Assembly: GCF_017876295.1 (NCBI RefSeq)
Contig: NZ_JAGINT010000001.1
Coordinates: 1,178,001 to 1,242,000, forward strand
Origin: Kribbella aluminosa
GTDB taxonomy: Bacteria > Actinomycetota > Actinomycetes > Propionibacteriales > Kribbellaceae
Length of the DNA: 64,000 nucleotides
Reading direction: 5' to 3'
This document shows positions 41,201 to 50,041 of this stretch, in pieces. The translations under genes and the position numbers were made by a program. Below the pieces are notes generated by a model. The model saw only the letters and a program-made list of their open reading frames with translations, had not been told where the DNA came from and made no database searches. The stretch's first letter is position 1. Each line of letters begins with the position of its first letter.

Positions 41201-41891
41201 CACCGAGACCGCCCACGACCGGCTGGCGACGATCGCGCAGCACGCCGACCTGGGCGGCGGTATGGCGGTCGCGATGAAGGACCTGGAGATCCGCGGCGCC
41301 GGTAACCTGCTCGGCGGCGAACAGTCCGGGCACATCGCCGACGTCGGTTTCGACCTGTACGTGCGGCTCGTCGGCGAGGCGGTCGCGGAGTACCGCGGCG
41401 ACACCCAGGCGGAGGAGCCCGAGGTCAAGATCGAGCTCCCGATCGACGCGCACCTGCCGCACGACTACATCCCGTCGCAGCGGCTCCGGCTGGAGATGTA
41501 CCAGCGGCTGGCCGCCGTACGGGACGACGAGGGCATCGCCGAACTGGTCGAGGAACTGCACGACCGGTACGGCGACATCCCGCAGCCGGTGCTGAACCTG
41601 GTCGAGGTGGCGAAGTTCCGTAACCACGCCCGCCGGGCGGGGCTGCACGACGTCACGCTGCAGGGGAACCTGATCCGGTTCGGGCCGGTCGAGCTGCCGG
41701 ACTCGAAGGTGCTGCGGCTGAACAGGCTGTACCCGAAGAGTCTGGTGAAGCCGCAGTTGCATACCATTCTGGTGCCGAGACCAGCGACCAGGCAGATCGG
41801 CGGGCAGCCGCTCCGGGACCAGGAGCTGCTGCACTGGTGCACCCGGTTGATCGACGACGTGATCGCCGAACCTATTGTGGTGCCGGCGTGA
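38262..41891 (+). CDS. mfd: Transcription-repair coupling factor
   Basis: Mfd removes RNA polymerase stalled at DNA damage and recruits UvrA. About 1209 residues. The UvrB-like N-terminal part has YYPAWETLPHERLSPRSD and GGIIDVFPPTEEHPMRVDFF. The RNA polymerase-interaction domain begins at PGDFVVHEQHGVGRY. The RecG-like motor has Walker A VCGDVGYGKTEIA, the DEEQ box VIVDEEQRFGVEH, SATPIPRTL and RGRVGRGRERAYAYFF. A C-terminal D7 domain follows. GTG 38262 begins VKLSGLVDTL; the open frame upstream overlaps pth and is rejected as coding. Confidence 0.97.
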   Translation: MKLSGLVDTLITDPVVSEAVRDARAESVTTLDLSAPTPVRPVLLAAIAAAQNGADRPVLAVTATFREAEELTEALQCLVEEPGAVAYYPAWETLPHERLSPRSDTVGRRLAVLRRLVHPDPSDETTGPIRILVAPVRSVLQPQVAGLADLKPVQLHVGDTVELEDVVERLAGAAYHRVDLVERRGEFAVRGGIIDVFPPTEEHPMRVDFFGDDVEEIRYFAVADQRSLEIAAHGLWAPPCRELLLTDEVRARAGVLAKEHPELAELFEKLAEGHAVEGMESLAPVLVDDMELLVDLMPAGTHVVVSDPERVRARAHDLVATSQEFLEASWAAAAGGGEAPIDLGAAAYMSLGDVRSQALSRGLAWWSLSPFAAAPTDSEDLRDSMGERVAFDIDTESGAVTSKILAVHEVDPYRGETGAATEDIRGWLRDGWRVVCVTEGHGPAQRLAEVFSEAELPARAVEGIEGIPEPGVVLISQGQLEHGFIADGIKFAVLTENDLAGQRSAAERRSQQRMPSRRKKTIDPLELQPGDFVVHEQHGVGRYVEMMQRTVGTGSQRATREYVVIEFAASKRGQPGDRLYVPTDQLDQVTRYVGGEQPTLDKMGGGDWAKRKGRARKAVRQIAGELIKLYAARQATKGHAFAKDTPWQRELEDAFPFVETPDQLATIDDVKHDMERVMPMDRIVCGDVGYGKTEIAVRAAFKAVQDGKQVAVLVPTTLLVQQHYATFAERYAAFPVNVAPLSRFQTDKEAKATIDGLADGSVDVVIGTHRLFSGEVAFKDLGLVIVDEEQRFGVEHKEQLKRLRTAVDVLTMSATPIPRTLEMSITGIREMSTIATPPEERHPVLTFVGAYDEHQVTAAIRRELLREGQVFVVHNRVNTIEKAAARIRQLVPEARVSVAHGQMNEHTLENVIQGFWEKQSDVIVCTTIVESGIDISNANTMIIERSDLLGLSQLHQLRGRVGRGRERAYAYFFFPPEKPLTETAHDRLATIAQHADLGGGMAVAMKDLEIRGAGNLLGGEQSGHIADVGFDLYVRLVGEAVAEYRGDTQAEEPEVKIELPIDAHLPHDYIPSQRLRLEMYQRLAAVRDDEGIAELVEELHDRYGDIPQPVLNLVEVAKFRNHARRAGLHDVTLQGNLIRFGPVELPDSKVLRLNRLYPKSLVKPQLHTILVPRPATRQIGGQPLRDQELLHWCTRLIDDVIAEPIVVPA

Positions 41892-41919
41892 GACCTTTAT
41901 TGAGATACGAGGAGATTCG

Positions 41920-42549
41920 GTGAGCACACGGCTTCGGGCTCTGGGTGCGGTGGCGGCGATCGTGCTGCTGACCGGCGGTTGCGCGGCGGGTACGCACCCG
42001 GGCGCGGCGGCCGTCGTCGGCAAGACCGAGATCAGCGTCAGCGACGTCGACAACACCTCGCGCGCGGTCAGCTCGGCGCTCGGCCAGAACTTCGGCACGG
42101 TTGCGGCGCTGAACATCCTGGTCAGCAACGCGCTGGTCTCCGAGATCGGGCAGCAGAAGTCGATCTCGGTCACCCCGGCCGAGACCGCCGCCGCGGCGCT
42201 CAGCTCGGTCGGCGAGGACGGCACGATGTACCAGAAGTTCCAGGCCTCCGCGGACACGCGCGACTTCCTGAACTCGGTCGGTACGGCGTCGGTGATCACC
42301 GTCAAGCTGGCCGGCGGCACCATCAAGGACCTGCAGAACCAGGCCAAGCTGCAGCAGGGCGTGCTCGCGGTCCGCGAGGCCTCGAAGGGCATCGACGTCT
42401 CGGTCGCGCCGCGGTTCGGCAAGTGGAGCGACGGCACCCTCGACAACACGATCTCCGGGTCGCTGTCGAAGGAATCCCCCCAGACCGCCGCCAAGCGCAA
42501 GGCCGCCCAGGCCGCCGCCCAGCAGGCCCAAGGCCAGGGCCAGGGCTGA
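41920..42549 (+). CDS. SurA N-terminal-like lipoprotein
   Basis: 209 residues. The start RLRALGAVAAIVLLTGGCAA has a basic n-region, a hydrophobic core and lipobox LTGGC, so lipidation at Cys about 21 is expected. The mature part (AAVVGKTEISVSDVDNTSRA, helical through about residue 175) resembles the SurA_N domain of chaperone/PPIase proteins but lacks the parvulin catalytic domain. The tail is repetitive Ala/Gln (QAAAQQAQGQGQG). It probably assists protein folding outside the membrane. The GTG at 41920 follows ggag. It lies between mfd and mazG, a common actinobacterial order. Confidence 0.85.
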   Translation: MSTRLRALGAVAAIVLLTGGCAAGTHPGAAAVVGKTEISVSDVDNTSRAVSSALGQNFGTVAALNILVSNALVSEIGQQKSISVTPAETAAAALSSVGEDGTMYQKFQASADTRDFLNSVGTASVITVKLAGGTIKDLQNQAKLQQGVLAVREASKGIDVSVAPRFGKWSDGTLDNTISGSLSKESPQTAAKRKAAQAAAQQAQGQGQG

Positions 42550-42559
42550 GCCTGACCCG

Positions 42560-43609
42560 GTGACCGACGTACGCCGACCGACGGGCCGGATCACGGTCCT
42601 GGTGACCAGCCCACGGGTGGCACCGGGCCTACTGACCCGCGCCGCCTGGCAAACCCTGGCCGGGGCCACCGAGATCGGCGCCGGCGCGTTGGGTGCCGGC
42701 GGGTCTGGTGCCGGCGGGCGGGTGCTGCGGGGCGACGTGCAGGCTGTGGTCGGGTCCGGGCTGGCGGTTACCCAGGTCGAGGGTGATGTCGGCGAGCACT
42801 GGAGCTGGCTGTCGTCCGCCGCCGAGGCCGGCCGCGACGTCGCGTGGCTTGTCGGCGCAGACGGGGAGCCGGAGCTGCTGCACGTGGTCGCCGAGCAGGT
42901 CGCCCGCGAACCACGCCCGCCGTACGACGTGGAGATCCTGCACGGCTCGTACGACGTACCGGGAGCCAGGCTGATCGACCTGGTCCAGGTGATGGACCGG
43001 CTGCGACGGAACTGCCCGTGGGACCAGGAACAGACCCACGAGAGCCTGGCGAAGTACCTGCTCGAGGAGACGTACGAGACCCTCGAGGCGATCGACACCG
43101 GCGACCGCGACCACCTCCGCGAGGAGCTCGGCGACCTGCTCCTCCAGGTCGCCTTCCACTCCCGCGTCGCCGAGGACGCCGGCGACGAAGGCTTCACCAT
43201 CGACGACGTGGCCGGCGGCATCGTCGAGAAACTCATCCGCCGCCACCCACACGTCTTCGGCAATGTCGACGCAGCCGACGCCGCCGCGGTAGAGGCCAAC
43301 TGGGAAGCCATCAAGGCCACCGAAAAGCAACGCTCCTCGGTCCTCGAAGGCATCCCGCTCGCCCTCCCCGCCCTGGCCCTCGCCGACAAGATCCTCGGCC
43401 GCGCCGCCAAGCTCCTCCCCGCCGGGCTCCCCGCAGCCGAACCCTCCAACGACACCGAACGTATCGGGCAGCGAGCCCTGGAGCTGGTTCTCGAGGGCCG
43501 CAACGCCGGAATCGACGCCGAACAGGCGCTCCGCGGCGCCGTGCTCCAACTCGCAGCCGAGCTCCGCGCCGTCGAGAACGACCAGACCAGGTCACAACGC
43601 GGGCTCTGA
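42560..43609 (+). CDS. mazG: Nucleoside triphosphate pyrophosphohydrolase MazG
   Basis: 349 residues. The MazG domain is in the second half: LIDLVQVMDRLRRNCPWDQE, THESLAKYLLEETYETLEAI, DHLREELGDLLLQVAFHSRV with the EExxE/ExxD metal ligands, and KLIRRHPHVFGNV. The enzyme hydrolyses dNTPs and oxidised nucleotides to the monophosphate. The N-terminal 130 residues are an extra domain (TVLVTSPRVAPGLLTRAAWQ) found in actinobacterial MazG proteins and resembling a tetrapyrrole-methylase-like remnant. Only the first of the two E. coli-type domains is clearly present. It starts at GTG 42560, ten bases after the lipoprotein gene. Confidence 0.92.
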   Translation: MTDVRRPTGRITVLVTSPRVAPGLLTRAAWQTLAGATEIGAGALGAGGSGAGGRVLRGDVQAVVGSGLAVTQVEGDVGEHWSWLSSAAEAGRDVAWLVGADGEPELLHVVAEQVAREPRPPYDVEILHGSYDVPGARLIDLVQVMDRLRRNCPWDQEQTHESLAKYLLEETYETLEAIDTGDRDHLREELGDLLLQVAFHSRVAEDAGDEGFTIDDVAGGIVEKLIRRHPHVFGNVDAADAAAVEANWEAIKATEKQRSSVLEGIPLALPALALADKILGRAAKLLPAGLPAAEPSNDTERIGQRALELVLEGRNAGIDAEQALRGAVLQLAAELRAVENDQTRSQRGL

Positions 43610-43799
43610 ATCGAAGAGCTTCCGGCCCGGATGGTGTTGCTGTCGTGCGGGGCATGCTCGCGGCGACGAGCGCCGAGGTGACGTTCACCAGCGCGAGGCG
43701 CGTGCGAGATGTGAACCAATGCCGACGGCTCGCGGTGCGATCCCCGGCCAAGCTCAGCTGGACGCCAGAGGCGCTGGCCAGGCACGAGACCGCCGTTGT

Positions 43800-45752
43800 T
43801 CATGCGTCACCTGCCTTGGCGTCCGGTGGCGCGTCGTGGCCAGACCCGGCGCTGGCTGAACGCAGAGGTGATAGCGGCGACTGGGCGGGTGTCAGCCCGG
43901 TCGGACGTGGCCGGTCGACGCGGTGGGTCCCTTCGGGGTCGACGTGGAAGGCGAACCCGTTCGGAGTGGTCCACTCCAGCGTCCTGTGGTCGATGCGGCG
44001 CGCGCTCCAGCCCCGCGCGTGCGTCTTTACCCGGTGCCCGAAACGACTCAGGGGTGCCAGGTTGGTGGTACTGGTCTGCTTGGCAGGCCCGCGCGGGTCG
44101 TACGGCTCGATGTGGTCCAAGTCGATGGTGTGACTGGTTTCGCGGGTGCCGTACGGGAACAACTCGACCGGGTACGTCAGCTTCACCCGATCCCGGATCC
44201 GGGACGGGATCTCGTACGCATCGACGGCGACCACGTCGTTCAGGTCGATCACCGGCTGCACCGTGTACGGACCATGCCCGATGAGTTCGGTCAGCTGAGC
44301 CGCCAGCAGCGGCCCGATGCCTTCGGCGCGCAGCACGCCCGTGCTGGTGGCTGCGGTGTGGTCGGTCAGGTGTACGACGACCTCGGTCTGCCCCGGACGT
44401 ACCTGCCCCTTGGACTGAGTGAGATAGCTGGGGTTGGTGTAGGTGTCGTGCTTGATCTGCACGAGCCGGGCACCGAGCGCCCGCACCGCGGCAGCATCCA
44501 TCGGCGAACCTTCAGCGGGTTCGCCGGCAGCGTCGGTGGCCTCGGTCGCTGTCCGCCGGTCGAACGGGTCGCTCGGCGGGTCGGAGTCGTAGGGCCCGGC
44601 GGCTTCCAGCCACGGGTCCTCCCACGGCCCGAACGGCTCCACCAAGTCGGCTCGAGCCCGGCCATCGCACCAATCCCGCTCCCCAGATCGAGCCTGATCG
44701 GCGGACAGTGCCTGGTCGTCGGACAAGGCTTCATCGCCGGACGGGACCCGGTCGTAGGACCTGTCGTAGGTCGGGGCCTGTTCCTCGGCCCGAGGCTCGC
44801 GGTCGGAGCCGTCCTGGCTGTCGGCTCGAGCCTGTTCCTCGGGCTGGGCGCCGTTCCCGGGCTGCGTCTCCTTCCCGGATCGAGCTTCGCCGGCGGACTC
44901 CGCCCGGTCATCTGGTCGAGTCTCGCTGTGGGTCTGCGGGTGGATGTCCGGCTGGGCTTGGCCACTGGGCGGGGCTTGGTTGCGGGCTTGGGTGAGGAGT
45001 TCTTGGGTGAAGCGGGGATCGCTCATGATCTCGATGGCCTGGGCGCGGCGGTGCTGGATCGGGCGGGTGTCGCCGAGGCTTTTCAGGGCGTCGGTGAGCT
45101 CGGTGATCCTGGCGTCGAACCGGTTGACGGCGGCGGCGCCGGCTTTGATGTAGATGGTTTTGTTGCCGTGTTTGTCGCCGCGTCCGACGTAGACGCCGCG
45201 TTCGTCGGCGGCCTGGGCGGCTTCGTCGGCGGCCACGGCGGGGTCGGCGCACTTCTTGGCGGCGGTGATGATTTTGTCCAGCCGGTACGGCGGGAGCGTG
45301 TCCACGACGTGCGCGACCCGCTGGTCGACGTAGGCGGCGCCGGCCTGGTCGAGCTTGGTGCAGGCGCGCACGAGTTGGCGCGCCTTCCAGGGGGTGGCTT
45401 CACTGGCAAGGATCCGGGCCCAGGTCTCCGGGAACCGGTGCCGTAGCGCGAGGGCGTCGGCGATCAGGTCACGGGCGACGCCGGGCGAGACTCCGAGTAC
45501 GACCCCGAACTCGGCGATCGCGAACTCGGCGATCTCCGGACAGCCGTCACCGCCCAGGACCACAGACCGTTCCCGCCCGTCGGCCATCCGGCGGGCGGGC
45601 CGGACGGCGCAGACGGACGGGTGGTAGCGGTCGGCGTAGATCTGGGCGCACTCCAGCACCCGAGCGTCGGCCCCGTTGGCGATCACGCGGCACTGCGCGG
45701 CCTCTTCCAGCAGGTCGCGGGTGCGGAGTGCTTCCAGAGCTTCCTCGAACAT
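43800..45752 (-). CDS. DUF222 / HNH endonuclease-like protein (13E12 repeat family)
   Basis: 650 residues. The N-terminal DUF222 region spans about 20-260 (GVVLGVSPGVARDLIADALA, RFPETWARILASEATPWKAR, LDKIITAAKKC). A disordered linker of about 130 residues, very rich in Gln, Asp, Glu, Arg and Ser, covers roughly 270-400. The C-terminal HNH motif is TIDLDHIEPYDP ... STTNLAPLSRFGHRVKTH, near 560-600. Such proteins are multi-copy in actinobacteria and of unclear function; they may be mobile-element-linked nucleases or homing-like elements. Acidic, long linkers of this size are unusual for the family. It is convergent with mazG across 190 bases with no visible gene. Confidence 0.88.
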   Translation of the reverse strand: MFEEALEALRTRDLLEEAAQCRVIANGADARVLECAQIYADRYHPSVCAVRPARRMADGRERSVVLGGDGCPEIAEFAIAEFGVVLGVSPGVARDLIADALALRHRFPETWARILASEATPWKARQLVRACTKLDQAGAAYVDQRVAHVVDTLPPYRLDKIITAAKKCADPAVAADEAAQAADERGVYVGRGDKHGNKTIYIKAGAAAVNRFDARITELTDALKSLGDTRPIQHRRAQAIEIMSDPRFTQELLTQARNQAPPSGQAQPDIHPQTHSETRPDDRAESAGEARSGKETQPGNGAQPEEQARADSQDGSDREPRAEEQAPTYDRSYDRVPSGDEALSDDQALSADQARSGERDWCDGRARADLVEPFGPWEDPWLEAAGPYDSDPPSDPFDRRTATEATDAAGEPAEGSPMDAAAVRALGARLVQIKHDTYTNPSYLTQSKGQVRPGQTEVVVHLTDHTAATSTGVLRAEGIGPLLAAQLTELIGHGPYTVQPVIDLNDVVAVDAYEIPSRIRDRVKLTYPVELFPYGTRETSHTIDLDHIEPYDPRGPAKQTSTTNLAPLSRFGHRVKTHARGWSARRIDHRTLEWTTPNGFAFHVDPEGTHRVDRPRPTGLTPAQSPLSPLRSASAGSGHDAPPDAKAGDA

Positions 45753-46005
45753 GTGTTCGATTCTACGCCAACCCCGCTTGCCTCGCCAACTCGCGCGTGG
45801 GGCGGTTTTCCCTTATCCACAAGGGGAAACATTACACCGCAGACCCACCGCGAACATGTATGCGCGAGTTCTTCGTCCGTCACCGGGCCATGTGCGTCAG
45901 CCAAGTCAGCCAGCAGGTCGCCGAGACCGTCACTCATGATTTCCGATCTTACGATGGTTGAAATGCGGGTGCGAGTCTGTTGCTGGGCCTGGCAGGGTGG
46001 AGCGG

Positions 46006-46839
46006 GTGGATGTTGCTGAGGTACTGCGGGAGCACTGGGACCTGAAGCACGCAACGCTGGAGGTGCTCACCGGGGGGATGAACTCGGTCACCTGGCTGGC
46101 GTCGACCGGAGCGGATCGGGTGGTTCTGAAGGCGGTCGGGCCGGATGACGCGGGGTTCGAGCCTGGATTGAAGCTGGCTGTACGCCTGGACGACGCGGGC
46201 GTGCCGACGGGACGGCCGCGGGTGAGTAAGCGCGGTCGGCTGGTGGAGCGGGTCGACGGGCGGCAGGTCGCCGTACTGGAGTATGTCGACGGGGAAGAGC
46301 TGGTGCCTTTCGATCAGGCGGCGATCGGGGACGTGCTCGGGCGGGTGCACTCGGCGGCGCCGGTCGCATCCGGGGAGACCGGTGACTGGCTCCGTTTCCT
46401 GCTGCCGTTCGAGGGTTCGCTGGATCTCGATCCGTGGATTCGGCCGGCTGTCGAGGGGGCGGTCGCGGAGGCGATCGCGCTGGGGCCGGTGTCGTGGGCT
46501 TGGCTGCACGGCGACCCGGCCGCGGAGGCCTTCCGGCGACAGGCCGACGGTCGCGTCGCCCTCATCGACTGGGGCAGCGCGATGCGGGGACCGATCCTGT
46601 ACGACGTCGCGTCCGCCGCCATGTACGTCGGGCGCCCCGTCGTACCGGCGTACCTAGAGCGACGCCCCGACCTGGCCGACGAGCTCCGGGAAGGCCTGGA
46701 GGTCTTCCTCCGCGTCCGCTACGCCGTCCAGGCCGGCTACTTCGCCTGGCGCATCACCACCAACCTCCTGACCGGCATCTCTGGGCCGGAAGACAACCAG
46801 AAGGGCCTAGCCGACGCCCGCCGCTCGTTCGGCCTGTAG
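46006..46839 (+). CDS. Phosphotransferase (APH-fold) family protein
   Basis: About 277 residues of the aminoglycoside-phosphotransferase/choline-kinase fold. Visible are the opening LEVLTGGMNSVTWLASTGAD and RVVLKAVG with the ATP Lys, a hinge VLEYVDGEELVPF, the catalytic WAWLHGDPAAEAF (HGDP in place of the usual HGDxxxxN) and the metal motif VALIDWGSAMRGPILYDVAS. The Asn normally downstream of HGD is not obvious, so activity is uncertain. The start is placed at GTG 46006; GTG 45997 is possible. The substrate is unknown. Confidence 0.8.
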   Translation: MDVAEVLREHWDLKHATLEVLTGGMNSVTWLASTGADRVVLKAVGPDDAGFEPGLKLAVRLDDAGVPTGRPRVSKRGRLVERVDGRQVAVLEYVDGEELVPFDQAAIGDVLGRVHSAAPVASGETGDWLRFLLPFEGSLDLDPWIRPAVEGAVAEAIALGPVSWAWLHGDPAAEAFRRQADGRVALIDWGSAMRGPILYDVASAAMYVGRPVVPAYLERRPDLADELREGLEVFLRVRYAVQAGYFAWRITTNLLTGISGPEDNQKGLADARRSFGL

Positions 46840-46904
46840 ATCCCGCAGCACCGCCCTCTCCGTTGCCACCCAACACTTGAAGAGGTAGCGGTGGGGGTCG
46901 ACCG

Positions 46905-47252
46905 GTGCGCAACGACCACCGCCTCGCGGGCCGTCGTACCGTCCGGTTGAAGGACCTCCAGGACGAGGCCATCGTCGTACCGCCGAGGGATCGCCCGCAC
47001 CGGCAGCAACTGGAGCGGAGTTTGCTCGACCAGAGCATCCGGTGGTCCGTGGCGGTGGAGGCGGAAGGCTGGGAACTGCTGGTCCACTTCGTGCGTCTCG
47101 GTATCGGACCAGCGGTCGTCAACGGTTCGGTCCGTACGACGAGCGCCGTCCGGAAGGTTCCCGTCAAGGACCTGCCGCCGGTGCGGTACTACGTGATCAC
47201 CCGACCGGGCCGCGACGACCGGGTGGACGGGCTGAGGAAGGCGCTGGGATGA
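46905..47252 (+). pseudogene. LysR-type regulator fragment (C-terminal effector domain only)
   Basis: 115 codons starting MRNDHRLAGRRTVRLKDLQD and IVVPPRDRPHRQQLERSL, then VEAEGWELLVHFVRLGIGPA and VPVKDLPPVRYYVITRPGRD. This is the second half of a LysR substrate-binding domain (HRLAGR..V.L.DL, and the VRLGIGPAVV segment). The helix-turn-helix and the first subdomain, about 180 residues, are absent upstream, where the previous gene ends 65 bases away. The fragment cannot bind DNA as a LysR protein. Its stop overlaps the start of the following kptA remnant. Confidence 0.7.
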
Positions 47253-47646
47253 GCCGCGACAGCCACGCGATCTCCAGCTCCTGCGCCATACAGCGGGTGA
47301 ACGCGGTCTCACGATGAGTATGGACGGCTGGGCGGCGATCACCGACGTACTGCGAGTTCTCCAGCTGACCCGTGAGCGCCTGGGCGTCGCCGTACGGGAG
47401 AACGACAAGCGGCGGCTGCAGGTCGACGGCGAGCGGATCCGTGCTTGCCAAGGGTTGCGCGCGGGGCGGCGTACCCACGTGCATCTGGCGGCTGCGAAGG
47501 ACAGCCGGGTCGGACGGCGGACGAGCGTAGAAGTCTTGCTGGGCGTGGATCCGGGCAATCTCGCGGTCTATCGGGCGCCCAACGGAGTGTTACTGACGCG
47601 AGAGGTACCTCCGGATGCGATTGTTGGCAGTGACGCGGTCCACTGA
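47249..47646 (+). pseudogene. kptA: Decayed RNA 2'-phosphotransferase gene (kptA)
   Basis: Three frames must be combined. ATG 47249 begins MSRDSHAISSSC. A shifted frame then gives LQLLRHTAGERGLTMSMDGW and AAITDVLRVLQL, the N-terminal Tpt1/KptA helix (LRH.P...GL..D..GW). DKRRLQVDGERIRACQG is the RNA-binding strand. The usual HS...LYHGT segment, some 35 residues with catalytic residues, is missing; then AGRRTHVHLAAAKDSRVGRR and YRAPNGVLLTREVPPDAIV end the protein. Intact KptA removes a 2'-phosphate from RNA using NAD+. Here a frameshift and an internal deletion make activity very unlikely. Confidence 0.7.
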
Positions 47647-47667
47647 GCCCGGTGGTCTGGGGGCTAG

Positions 47668-48987
<1,320 letters not shown>

Positions 48988-49004
48988 ACCAGGAGGTTTG
49001 CCGT

Positions 49005-49562
49005 ATGCCGTCCCGTCGGGATTCTGGTGCACGACCCGGCTCGCGTCCGTCGAGCCGGACCCAGTCGCGTCCACCGGCCCGGCGGGGCGACCAGCCGAAA
49101 CGCCGTACGGCGGGGACACCGGCCGAGCCCGAGCGGACCCGCGGGTCCCGCAACCTGACGGGACGGGCGGCCGTCGTGCTGCTGGTGCTGGGTGCGCTGA
49201 TCGTGTCGTACGCGCAGAGCCTGCGGGTGTGGTTCGACCAGCACCAGCAGATCAGCGCGCTGAACCAGGAGATCCGGGACCGGGAGAAGCGCGTCGGCGA
49301 GCTGAACGACGAGCTCGCCCGCTGGAAGGACGACGCGTACGTGAAGGCGCAGGCGCGGCAGCGGCTCGGCTGGGTGATGCCGGGCGAGGTCGGGTACCGC
49401 GTGATCGGCGCCGACGGGAAACCGGTCGGCGCACCTCCGGAGCCGTCGACGCCGGCCAACGGTACGGCGGACGCGCAGAAGCCGACCTGGTACACGAAGC
49501 TCTGGGGGAGTGTGGAAGGCGCCGGCAACCCGCCGGCGCCGTCACCTAAGGTGACCAAGTGA
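49005..49562 (+). CDS. FtsB/DivIC-like septum formation initiator protein
   Basis: 185 residues with one membrane helix (AVVLLVLGALIVSYAQSL, about 56-73), a long basic disordered cytoplasmic N-terminus (SRRDSGARPGSRPSSRTQSR), and an external coiled coil (QISALNQEIRDREKRVGELN) ending in the conserved ARQRLGWVMPGEVGYRVI. FtsB/DivIC joins FtsL and FtsQ at the division septum. Position after eno supports the identity. It overlaps the next gene by four bases (GTGA). Confidence 0.9.
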   Translation: MPSRRDSGARPGSRPSSRTQSRPPARRGDQPKRRTAGTPAEPERTRGSRNLTGRAAVVLLVLGALIVSYAQSLRVWFDQHQQISALNQEIRDREKRVGELNDELARWKDDAYVKAQARQRLGWVMPGEVGYRVIGADGKPVGAPPEPSTPANGTADAQKPTWYTKLWGSVEGAGNPPAPSPKVTK

Positions 49563-50041
49563 CCGTCAGCCCTTCCGACCAGGAAGCAGTCAGTAAGCAA
49601 CTCGGCCGGACCGCCCGCGGCATCCGCTCGATCGCCCACCGCTGCAGCTGCGGCCTTCCCGACGTCGTCGAGACCGAGCCGCGCCTGCCGGACGGCACGC
49701 CGTTCCCCACGACGTACTACGTGACCTGCCCGCGGCTGGCGTCCGCGATCGGGACCCTCGAGTCCTCGGGCCTGATGAAGGAAATGACCGACCGTCTGGC
49801 CGACGACGAGGAGCTGGCAGGTCGCTACCGCGCCGCCCACGAGTCGTACCTCGCCCACCGTGAGTCCATCGAACACGTCGAGCAAATCTCCGGCATCACC
49901 GCCGGCGGCATGCCCACCCGGGTCAAATGCCTCCACGTTCTGGTCGGCCATTCGCTGGCAGCCGGCCCAGGCGTCAACCCGTTGGGCGACGAAGCCCTCG
50001 CGACGCTGGAGGACTGGGGCCGCCGGGGCCCCTGTGTCTGA
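49559..50041 (+). CDS. DUF501 domain protein
   Basis: A 160-residue actinobacterial DUF501 protein: RTARGIRSIAHRCSCGLPDV, PFPTTYYVTCPRLASAIGTL, ESSGLMKEMTDRLADDEELA, and the C-terminal GGMPTRVKCLHVLVGHSLAA. Two pairs of Cys/His (HRCSCG, KCLH) suggest a metal site. The function is not known. It is always found between ftsB-type and ppx genes in this phylum, which hints at a link to cell envelope or phosphate metabolism. GTG overlaps the preceding stop by four bases; the ppx start lies within its last eight bases. Confidence 0.93.
   Translation: MTVSPSDQEAVSKQLGRTARGIRSIAHRCSCGLPDVVETEPRLPDGTPFPTTYYVTCPRLASAIGTLESSGLMKEMTDRLADDEELAGRYRAAHESYLAHRESIEHVEQISGITAGGMPTRVKCLHVLVGHSLAAGPGVNPLGDEALATLEDWGRRGPCV

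Noticed and set aside
38205..42500. Very long minus-strand frame (over 1400 codons) opposite mfd
   Set aside because: A known effect of high-GC codon bias; no domain is recognisable, while the plus strand carries intact mfd.
43610..43799. Possible gene in the gap between mazG and the HNH gene
   Set aside because: Frames in the gap are short, without start and ribosome site, and have no recognisable motif.
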